The position numbers and the translations under genes were made by a program. The notes beneath the pieces are model-generated. The model did no database searches and was not told the origin of the DNA. It was given only the letters and a program-made list of their open reading frames with translations. Of a DNA stretch of 64,000 nucleotides, positions 25,142-36,012 are shown piece by piece; within the stretch, counting starts at the first letter, position 1; each line of letters starts with the position of its first letter. The DNA is from Monocercomonoides exilis (lineage: Eukaryota; Preaxostyla; Oxymonadida; Polymastigidae): positions 126,501-190,500 of the forward strand of contig LSRY02000005.1 of assembly GCA_001643675.2 (NCBI GenBank), in the 5' to 3' direction.

Positions 25142-28100
25142 ATGAACTCAAAAAAACCGTTTGAACGGTTTACGATTGAGGATGCTTTAGCAGAGATTGA
25201 ACATGTTGTGCTTACTAACATAGATAAGCACTTCACTTCATTTGCTCAAAGACTGCTTGAAACTTATCAGGACGGATATGTTTGATTCATTTTTCTTCTT
25301 TTTATCTTCCTTTCATGCATAAATTCATATTCAAATTAAATGTGTGATGGATGACTCGTAAATCGTATAATACTTGAATTGAAAATAAAAATTAATGAAA
25401 TTTACAGTATTTGAACGAAGCAGCAGAATTACTTAGTTTTCTTCAGATTTTGTTAAACTATTACACATCTCTGGAAGATGACGATCAAGAAATATCACAA
25501 AAAGACATTTGTGCAGAAGCTTACAATAAACTTATTATTCATGCAGCAAAACCATGGCTTTCATTTCGCATGGATGATGAAACAACATATTTTCAAGAAG
25601 GATTGAATTTATTGTTGTTTATTTTTGATTTAAGGAATGAAAAGGATTTCAACAAATCTTCTTATCAAGTTTTGCGCTCCATCGTTGACCAAGCACAGCT
25701 TTCTGAACCAACACCTGTTTCACCTTCTCCCTTTGTTCTTCACAAAAAGCAATTAAATGAGTCAACAAACAATGGTCATTCTCAATTATCTGCAACTCAG
25801 GCAACACCTGCTATTCCGTTGGCTACAACAGCTGCGCTTGGCGGATTGGTGGCTGGTGCGGAGAGCCCAGATGATATTATTGTTAGAGGATTATCTGGTG
25901 TCTTTTGCAGACGCCTTATCATTGAAGGAGATATAACAAGAGAACTTGTCCAAGAAATTCATGAATATTTTATGTGTTCTGAGCTGCAGTGGTGCAAAAT
26001 GACAAAAGAAAAGGAGGCAGAGACAGTTGAAGGGCAGCCATCACCTCTGCAAGCATCGACAAACACTTCAGCCTCAAAGACATCAAAGAAGAAATCATCT
26101 CTCATTCAAAAAGAAAAGTGCACTCTTCCTTTTCCAATCGAAACATTGCCAGTTGAAGCTGTTCTTGTGCTGGAAGAGCTCTCACAAAATAAGTACATTT
26201 GTGCTCAGCTAGCGTCGTCTCCGTTGTTTGTGGAGGATCTGCTGTGTGTTGTGTCATTGAAGCACAACGATGCATCAGTCATTGGACGCATCCTAATTCT
26301 GACTGGAAACGTGCTTGAGACTTGTGTTGAAATGGCTTCAAGTGGAGTTGGAGTTTGGGCAAGTGAAGAGGAAGACGAATGTGCAGACCCCTTTGACCTT
26401 GCAAGCTTTTGTGAGTGTGATTGTGATCTGAGAGGCAGTGACCAATCGCAACAAGCAAAGAAAGCAAATAAAAAGAGAAAGAGAGATGGAGATGGCAGAT
26501 ACAGCACATCAGCAGCTGATCCATCAAATCGCTCGAATCCTGCTTTGTATCACCAGGGTTCTTCTGCATCGTTTCTGATGTTTGGAGCTTCACCATCTGC
26601 CTCATCTTCCAATCCAAACACATCTTCTTCGTCTTCTTCGTCTTCTTCCTCTCCTTCAATTTCTCCTTCCTCCTCCTCCTCCACATCACCCACACGTCCC
26701 CGTGGCCCCATCATCAAAACAGAGAAGATTCTGAATCGCAGCTTCACCTTCAACGGCATCCGCTATGCTCTCATCTGCCGTCTGCTCTCTTCGATGATCG
26801 CTGGCCAGTTTGAGACAGCCATCACTGCGCCTCAAAAGGAGACACGCAACACTCTCCTGTCTTTCGCTGCCATTGTCCTTCGCCTCCGCCACTTCGCCCA
26901 CTTCTTCGTGGCTGAGTCGCGGGAGCTGTTCAAAGCAACTGTTTTGGCTGTCTTTTCTGCTTCGTACTCTTCATCTTCCTCATCATCATCATCTTCTTCT
27001 TCTTCTTCTTCCACTTCTCCTGCTTATTGCTCATCCACCACACCAATGTCTGCCTCATCTACTTCTCCTGCGAATTCAACACCTTTCTTCAACTTCACAT
27101 CCACTCCCAGCGAAAAGGCGTCTTCTGCCTCTTCAAACAGCTCGTCGTCTGCACTTGCTCAAATCAGCGCTGCTCTTCTTTCCTTCACAGCAGCCAATCA
27201 ACCTTCAAACGGCGCATCTGCCTCTTCCTCTTCCTCTGCCTCCGAAGCCAGCAGCGCTGCCCAGCCGCTGAGTGATGCTCAGATTGAGTCTTTGAGAGAG
27301 CAGTTTCGCCCTTCCCTCGACGAAAGCGTTGTGTTTGGTGCTTCTCCGTCTCCTGCACGCGATGCACTCGCCAGCTGGAACCGAAATGGAAAGCGGCATG
27401 TCGGTTTGCTCTCAGAACTGATCATGTTTCTCGAAGGAGTCGTCTACTTTGGCAGAGAAGAGGCGCGGAAGAAGGCAGAGCAGAAGGAAAAAGAGAGACT
27501 TATTCTGCTGCAGCGGCAGACACAAGGGCAATGCACATTCAATTCTACGAGTGCGAAGCTTCCTTCGCTCAGCGAGACTGCTTCACAATCAATCAGTCCA
27601 TACACACCAACTGGTGCTGCATCAACCATTCAAGCCAGTTTCTCTTCCAGCTCCTTAGCAACTGCTGGCACGCTATCCAGGGCATCACAACGGCCTTCGT
27701 CTCCTTCTCAGCGGAATGCCAAGCTGAACAGCACTTCTCTTTTGTCCACAAAGGCAGCTGGCTCAACTGTGCGCCGTGCATCTTCAGCGATGGACAATCT
27801 GACAGCATACATTTCTCTTCTGCCCACGCCCACTCGTCCGAAGAGCAGCCCTTTCTTTTCACTCGCATTTGGCATGCCTCTGAATCAGACCATCCCCAAT
27901 CCGCGTCAGCTGTCCTCTGATGCTGACTACGATGCTGTGCTTGCCTCTCTTCTTTTGCTGAATGAGCTCTGCCAGTGTGAATGTTCTGAGTCCATCATTG
28001 AACACTCTTCACTGGGCGAGTCTTTGTGGGAGCTATTCGATCCACTCCTTTCTGAAGAGGAGGAAGGAAACGAGGCAGAGGAAGAGCAGAACGCTCAATC

Positions 28101-31100
28101 AAATGGTAATGCCAGTTCAAGCAGCGAAGAGAAAGACAATACTCCGCCCACTCCGCTGCTCCCTCCGTTCAGCGGACCCACGGAATCCACTCCTTATCAG
28201 CCTGCACAGACATCGCAGAGAAGGTCTAATTCTCCGTCTGCCCTTTCTCGCACACGCGCCTCTGCTTCCCACTCTTCCCAGTCTCCTGCCAGACCCAACT
28301 CGCCCACTCGCCCTGCTTCTCCATCGCGTTCTCAGCTTCCTTCTCTCGCCACACCCAGCCGCTCAAAAGCAGCTCTCAAGCCATCTTCGTCATTCACCGT
28401 GTTCTACTCTGAAGAGCAGGTCGAAGTGCTTCGCGAGGCAGCACTCACTCTCCTCTTCACACTCGCTGGCTTCTGCCCTTCCTTGTTTGCCAAGCCACTC
28501 CAGAGGCACACAGATGTCCTGAATGCATCGACTGGATCGTCCAGCGCATCATCATCTTCCAACACTCAATCACAACAATATTCAACTTCTGTTCTTCCAC
28601 AGCCTTTGGAAAGAGCACCTCCTCCTGCTTCCAGCATGCCAGCTGATATCGCATCAACTTCATCGTCTATCGCTGAATCGCCTTCCACTTCACCTGTCGA
28701 GTGTGCCCCAGCACAGATGGTGAGTGGCGTGTGCCTTCTGCTCGGCTACTGTCTGAAGAGCATCCACTCTTATCCCTCACGCTTTGAGAGGTTTATGTCT
28801 GTGCTGTTGTATGGCTGCGAGCGGAGCGACGTCTTCAGAGAAGCCGTCCGCTGCTCTGAACTGTACGACAAGCTTGTTTCTGTCGTTTGTCCTGCTTTGC
28901 TCCCAAGCACCCCTTCTTCTTCTTCTTCTTCATATTTAGGCAGAACTCGCCCATCTCCTTCGCAATATCCTTCATCTACCCAAACAACGCCACAGAAGCG
29001 TACCCCTTCGCCTTCTCGTTCAAAGCTCCTGCCATCAATCTCATCAAGTGCTGAAACCCCACTCGCCTCAACATCTTCAATAAGACCATCATCGTCTTCT
29101 TCATTGGCTTCCTCTGCTTATTCCCTTGCTTCTCCCACTTCTTCTCCGATAAGATCCATTTCTTCACCAAAGATTTCTGAGCATTCACAAGGAATGATCC
29201 TTCATCTGATCTCTCTTGTGTCTCTTGTGCATTCATCCGCATTTGTTTTATTCAATCCTCTGAACGAGGCACCAGCCAACAACCCTCCAATTGGCTATCC
29301 ACAAATCGCATCTCCGCGGCAGATGCAGCCTCATTCGTACAGCTCAGACCCGATGTCGATGATGGGGATGGACAACCGCTACGGCTCTGATCTGTCTGGG
29401 ATGTATGCGCCAGGCATCTCCACAACAGCGAATCTGCTGAGTGGTGACACAGCTGGCACACAGACACCGCTGTGGGCACAAAGCGGAAGAGGAATTGGGA
29501 CGCCGGAGGATTCGAGCAGAGAAGAAGAGGATGCAAAGACGGTAGCAACGGGCATGTCGATTCTGGGGACGCAGATGGATCAGGTGTCAACAGCAGCACT
29601 GCACGGAATGAAGATGAGCAACAACGCGTATATGGGGATGGATGACGATCTGAGTGTGAACGACAGGAGAGGCAACAAAACAGCACAGGAAATGGGAGCA
29701 GGAGGTGTGCAAATGCCTGCGGAGAACACAGCTGTCTCTCCACGTCCCCACATCGCAGCGCCAACAGCAGCAGACGGAGGAGGTGTGGATGGGCTGATGA
29801 GCACAGCGTTTGTTGGAGGCGGGGCAGGGAATCGCAGCAGAGACAACATCGATGACAGGGCATCACGCTATTCAGCACGCACGAATGTGGCGACAGTGTC
29901 ATCGAAGGCATTCACATTTGGAGGGAGCAGGCTGCATTGGATAGACAAGGAGAGAGACAGGCAGAAGGGAGACAACGGAGACGATGATGAGATGAAGACG
30001 CAGTTGGAGTTCGAAATGAAAGGGAAGGACGGAATGGGAGGTGCGCGCCTGATAGACGAAGAGGAAGAGGAGGAGATGCGAAAGAAGAACTTGAAGGAAA
30101 AGAAGATGAAGCGCGAAAAGGAGATAGCCGATGCCTTCCGCTGCCAACTCTCCGCACGCCTGGCACCTTCAGTCACTGTTGGACACGCGATCAGCTCTCT
30201 CCACACTGTTGTGAAGTATCCCTCGCTGGTCACTTCTCTTTCTTCGCAGCTGTCAAAGGTCACTCCACTTGACTCAACACAGCATCTGATGTTTCTGTCC
30301 TCCTGTCTGCACGCCCTGTGGTCTCTCACCACAAACAACCCTTTCGTCAAGATGCTGTTTCTCGCAGGCAACTCAACAATCTCCAAAAGCAGCTACATTC
30401 ACCCGAACGGAATCGACATCGATGCAATGATGAACTCAGCGGGTGCACAACAGCACAACCAGTCACTCCTGTTCTCTTCAACTGTGTCTTCCACCACTGC
30501 TTCTTCGACTGTGGCATCGCCATCGTATTCTGCCTGTTCGACTGTCAGCAGCTCCCGCCGCGAGACAGCCAGATGGATGGAAGGCGACCGGTTTGCCGAT
30601 GCAAACTCGAAAAACCCGCTGGACTCTGTTTTGGTGCAGTTGTGCTCCAAAATGGCTGCGCAGTACAACCAGCACATAAACTATGCAGCTCTTCAGCAGG
30701 CACTTGCATCTGCTCAGCAGCTGGCAAAGCAAGGACAGTCACAGAATTCTGCTCCGCTATCAGCAGGCATGAATTACCCAGCTGAATCGGGTTATGCCCA
30801 TCCTGATGGAGAAAGCGGAGGCAGCTCATTTGACCAGCAGCACAGCCCGATGATGCGAGGGAGTTCGTTGGCTACTTCCTCATCAACACTCGCATCTGGC
30901 TTCCAATCATATGCTCAATATGGCTATCTCTTTGGCCCACAATCGATGATCAACTCACAGTTTTTCAGTGGGCCTTCGTCAGCGCGCCCGATTTCACCAT
31001 CTGCATTCACAACAGTCACGCTGTCCTCAATCATTTCTGGTGGCCACTTTCCTCAGACGCCAGGAAACCAGCAGCAGTCGCTTAAAGTGGTTGGACAGTC

Positions 31101-34100
31101 GTCGGCAGTGGCATCGCATCTTGTGCCTCAGCTGCACATTCCCCGAACAGCTCAGATTGGCTCATTTTCCACATCAACAGCAGACGATGGCTCCACAATG
31201 CAGACTACAACAGCAGAAGCAACACAGCCCACAGCAGATGGCATTGTGCAGTATGACTCAGTCTATCCGCATGTCCTGTCATCCACCATTCCATCTGCAT
31301 TCACTTCACATTCACTCAACTCTCAGCCATCAGATGTCAACAATGCACAGCAGAATGAGTTCGTTGTGAATGGCACTGGAGATGTCTACGCTTCTTCAGC
31401 CACTCCATCCAACATGCTCAGCCAATCAGCGTATTACTCCCAATTCGTGCCGCTTTCAATTAAAACAGGATCAAAGTCGATGTCTGGCGTTTCATCCACA
31501 TCATCCACGCCTTCTGAAATGAATCAGGGTGGAATGGGATTACTGGCATTTAACCCGTCAGACGGGAGTGGGCTTCTGAGGGACGTGGGATTGAAGGACG
31601 TAATGACAGGCGATGGAATAACAGCAATGCAGCTTCAGTCAGGAGATTATGGAAGTTCAGCTTCGTCGTCTGTGATGAGAGATGGTATCAATCCATACTA
31701 CGGGGTCAATCCGATGAACGGGGCGATGGGCGCAGGAGGTGTGGGCAGTGCGAAGGAGAATATGAAGCTGACTCCGAACGTTCTGCAGTCGCTGATGGAT
31801 GCGGAGGAGTTGAAGCAGCTGTGTCAGATTCTGCTGTCAAATGGAACAGAAAGCTTCCTTCTGAACTCAGACAGTGGTGTGGCTCTGCTGCTGTCGATGT
31901 TGGAGAGAATTCCTCCGATTCCAGAAATGAAAATGGAAGGTGTTCTTGTCGAAGAGGAAGAGAGCAGCAACGACGATGCAAATGAGGATGATTGCGATGA
32001 AGAGGAAAAGGAGACGGATGAAGAAGACGGATATGATGACTCTAATGAAATGAGCGAAGACAGTTTCAGCGAAGATAAGCAAGTGGAGGCTTTGCTGGGG
32101 AAGAAGATGGATGCTGGTTATTCAACACAAACGAGAGAGAGAGGTGCAAATGAAAGAGAGTATTCAAAGCAAAGAGGACGTTCAGTTAAGCGATTCTACA
32201 CTGTTCCTTCAGGAACACTTCCAACTCGAGCCACACTACGTGAAGCATCAAAGATGATCAGCGAGAAAGAAGCAGAACGGCAAAAGGCCAAAGAAAAGGA
32301 AAGGGAAAGAATTAAAGCTGAGATGAGGGCAATGATGGGAGACGAGGAAGACGAGGATGAGGATGAGGATGAGGAAAGTGAAGAAGATGAAGAGGAAGGC
32401 AGTGCGCAGGGAGAAAGTGAAGAAGGATGCGAAGTTGTTGACAGATCCATGAAGCGTTCTTCTGCTCTGACTCAAAAGAAGCACAAGATGTATGACGATG
32501 AGGAAGACACGCAAATGTCGAGCACACGAAAGAGCATCCGTGTGATGGGAGGTGGAACATTCCAGCGAGCGCAGGGCAAACAAATCGTTGGGTCTGCTAT
32601 CAGCAGCGGAACCATGTCGCGTTCTCTGCGCAGCTCAAAAGGAGCGAGTCTGAGGAATGGCAGCGCTGGAACGGGCATTCGCGAGAGAAGCTTTAACTTT
32701 GGTGCGACAGATGCAGCAAAAGAAGGCGATGTGTTGGAGGAAGGGCTGACAGATGCAAACGGAATGGCTCGTCCGTCTTTTGCTTCTTCGACAGCCGCAA
32801 AGGAGCTGGCAACTACACGCAAGTGGGGCATGCTCAGCACCGATCCCAGGGCCAGGCGCATAGAAGCGAAGCTGTCGTCAACTGGAGAACGACAAAGAAG
32901 AAGTGAAAGGAGGAACAGAAGCAGAGACTTTGGAATGAACACCATTGAGGAAGTCGGAGAAAGAGAGGAAATGCAAGAGGATGAAGACAATACAGAAAGT
33001 GACTGCAAAGAAAGGGAGCGCTATTTGAGAAGAGGAAGCATGGAAATGAGAGAAGACGAATGCAATTTGGATGACGAGCAGCAGAATGCAATGGCAGAGA
33101 ACAAGAAAAGGAGACATGTTCAGATCTGCTTGCCGTACCAAGAAAGAGACAACGAAAGGTCAAACAAGACAGAACATTATATGGATACAGAGAAACGAAT
33201 GAATGCATCTGAAAGAGAAAGAATCAGGGGTGGCAACAGCACATGCACTTCAGCACAGAAGTGGAAGACGATGCAAGGCACGCTCATATTAAGTGAATAC
33301 ACGAGCGGGGCGATGAGCAGCACAGTTGGCGAAGAGCGAATTCAGCAGGCAAAGGAAGAGCGAGCACGGAAGCGCCAGGCTGAGCTGAAGAGCACAATTT
33401 ACAGAGAGAAGGGGTCTGTGTCATCGGGGCTGATGGGGATGCAAAAGAAGCATCTGAAAGAGCAGCCATCGGAAGGGAAACGACACTCAAAGCAGTTGGC
33501 TGTGCATTCACGCGGGGTGTTTACAACAGACAGAACTGATGGGAAACATATGTCAGTGACAATCGGAGGCAGCGGAGGAATAAACAGTGATGTCGTCACG
33601 CTCACATCTGTTGATGGAGAAGGAGGTGCCAGTTCTCTGATGAAGCTGGCTGATCGTGGTGCTGTCGTGGTGCATCTTGTGAGTGCTGTGCTGTCGCTGC
33701 TGGCTGATGTGCTCGTGATGGGATCAGCTGTGCAGCGTGCATTCCATCAGTGGGTGTCCTCACAGACAGGGCGTACAGGAGTACAGCTGCTTGTGGCGTT
33801 GTGGTGGAGAGAAGAAGAGCGGCTGATGATCGCTCCATCGAAGGACGCTGCAAAGGCAACAGGTGACACGACGCTTCAGACAGAAGAAGGGAAAGCGATG
33901 CTTGCAACAACAACAGCTATTGGAATGGGCGGAGGAAGTGGAAGCGGAACAAGCGAAAACGGAGGATTTTCAGGAGCCAAGTCAAAGAAGACTGTGAATG
34001 ATCGTGTGGGTGTTGTGCCATTGCCACACATTTCTCCGTTCATTCTGTCGAGCATTGAGCATCCTCTGCAGGGAAGACGCTCGGCGCTGCATGACTCGTT

Positions 34101-35320
34101 GTTTGATGCACTTCGCGAAGACGAAGAAAAAGAAGAGCGAGAAAGAATGGGAGAGACAATCTCGGAAGCACAAGATGGCAAATTCAACAAAAATGGTTAT
34201 TCCACAAGGCCAAGGCCGACCACAATGAAGAATCGCACGAAAAAGCAAGGAGATTCAATGCGAATGAGCTCAGCCTCAGCAAAGATGTCAGCATCTGGCA
34301 GTCCATCGGGTGTTCCATCGCTCTCATCGCCTGCTGCGCCGTCAGACACAGAAGAAATACCACTTCCGCCTCACCTCTCGTGGCATCTGCCTCCTCTCAT
34401 AGGAAGAGATGGCGAGGTTGTAGACTGGGCACACTTTGATCTGAGAAGGAAGATCTATTCCGCACTTCAGGCATCTGGCATATTCGGCGAGTTGGATGCT
34501 ATCATCACAGACCATTTGAACAGCCGCCCAGGTGCTGCCCATCCATCTGCAGCTGCTGGGTCCTCTGCAACTAGTACTCCTTCATCGACTCCTCTGTCAA
34601 CATCCGTCTTTCCAGCGTCTGACGAAGGAGACAGAGAGAAAGCGTCTTCAGCTGCTGCTGGAAAAGTAGTGATTTCTCATCCCTCTCCACTCCATGTCTC
34701 TCTCCCTCCCATTTCATCGACTGGCCCAGTTCCATCATCTGCACTGTCGCAGTCAACAACCTCATCCACCACCACTTCCTCTTCTTCCGTCTCTCCCATC
34801 ACACCCACCGACCCTCTCATTCCACTTAAGCAGCGCTCCGTGCTGACTTCTGCTGAGCTGTCGCTGCTTGTCCTGATGCGTTCGTTCCCTCTGTTCAGTG
34901 AGGCTGAGCAGTGGGATGCCCTCCACGCTGAGCTTGTCGGACAGGAAGCCACTCGCCCAGTCAGTCCTGACGCTGAGGACATGAAGGCAAGAGCAAGAAT
35001 AGCCAAGAATCACGCTTCTGTTTGCTTTTTGTTTTGATTTATACATTTTTTCCAATAATTTTATATTGTTATTATTATAATTGGTTATTCTATTTATTTA
35101 GGAGATACAAAGCATTCAGCGCAGCATTCTTTTGAAGCACGAAGCAGAAATGGAAGAAAGTGCACACGAATTCTTTGGCTCCAAAATTGGACAGAAAAAG
35201 AAGCTTGCCGAAACTAAAGTGGATATGAAAGTGCTTCGAGAAGTTATCAAAAAGAGCTCTCCACCTCATCCTATTGTATTCGATGCTTCTGCGATGGGGA
35301 AAATGCCATCTCACAACTGA
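25142..35320 (+). CDS. CFAP69-like giant ciliary armadillo protein
   Basis: Three exons: 25142-25279, 25408-35019, 35102-35320, all in phase 0; 3,322 residues (human CFAP69 about 940). The N-terminal 130 residues match the CFAP69 start in pattern: a helix ending FAQRLLETYQDGY, then LNEAAELLSFLQIL, AYNKLIIHAAKPWL and DDETTYFQEGLNLLLFIFDL. The C-terminal part (33.73-35.32 kb) also matches in order: QLLVALWWREEERL, then LRRKIYSAL, LTSAELSLLVLMRSFPLF, the RPVSPD segment, and a charged helix ending in ETKVDMKVLREVIKK. CFAP69 is an axonemal protein with armadillo-like helices, placed in the C1b projection of the central apparatus in model flagellates. Between the conserved blocks lie large Ser-, Glu/Asp- and Gly-rich low-complexity inserts. 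The assignment rests on remembered sequence pattern, not a search; a generic ARM-repeat protein is the alternative. Three minus-strand frames over 29.2-34.2 kb are shadows. Confidence 0.65.
26968..27020 (+). repeat. Coding poly-Ser microsatellite (TCT/TCA/TCC)n
   Basis: A trinucleotide tract in the CFAP69-like gene encoding a run of about 16 serines. A second tract lies at about 26625-26690. These are typical of slippage-driven low-complexity growth inside this gene. Confidence 0.8.
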
Positions 35321-36012
35321 TTTTGATTTATAATGTTTATTTCTTTTACAGATTCTTCACTTTATTTGAATTTATGATATCAATTCACCATTAATACAAG
35401 TTTGTTTCTATTTTAAGAATCCATTTTTTGTTCTAATCTCCACATTATAATTAAAGAAGAGAATTTTTGAATTGAAGATTATTAGACAGCTAGTAATCAT
35501 TGAAAAATCTGACAAAGAGAAAATACAGCAAAGGGTTTTTTTCCAAGCTATTTTGATTGATTTTGAAAAATAAGTTTAATTATGTTTTCATTTGTAAGAA
35601 TGTGTTAATTTGCATATGTATTTAGTTATAATCTAGATGAAATGTTTAAAATCTTTATAGAAAAAAAAAATCTCCATAGATAATTTTAAAAAAGAAAAAA
35701 TATTTACATTGTCGGAAAATATCAGACACGCAAGAAAAGAGTTAAGTCCTCTTCGGTGGTGTGAAAAATTAGAAAAGTGGGAAGATTAAAGATATTTCCT
35801 TCGGCGAATTGAAAAGGAATACGCAAGAAAAGAATCTAACCCTTTTCAGTGAACGATGTCTCAAAGAGTGGATTTCAATCAATTTTTTATTTGAAAAAAA
35901 AAATTGATGTCAATTTTTTGGCATTCGCCATTCTGAGTAAACGTTAGGCTTGTCTTACTCAGTCACGTTTGTGGCATCTCGTTATTTCGAAGATGCCCAA
36001 AATTCTGTTCTC
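35321..36012. other. Convergent intergenic region with possible ncRNA island
   Basis: About 690 bp between two convergent genes. The first 390 bp are simple AT-rich sequence. The part at about 35715-35990 is visibly more complex and less AT-rich. It carries a 13-nt direct repeat, ACGCAAGAAAAGA, at 35728-35740 and 35821-35833, each followed by a CTTTT- or CTCTT-type stretch, and two CAATTTTTT words near 35880 and 35912. A conserved protein frame is not present. It could be a structured RNA gene; I could not match it to any snRNA or other known RNA. Confidence 0.4.

Noticed and set aside
29252-34248. Several minus-strand frames of 100-219 codons.
   Set aside because: They are antisense to the CFAP69-like exon, have Ser/Leu/Cys-rich composition caused by the purine-rich opposite strand, and show no motifs.
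35821-35960. A U5-like snRNA, because of a CCTTTTCAG stretch and downstream CAATTTTTT words.
   Set aside because: The invariant U5 loop sequence is not matched and the expected stems do not form; kept only as a possible unknown ncRNA.
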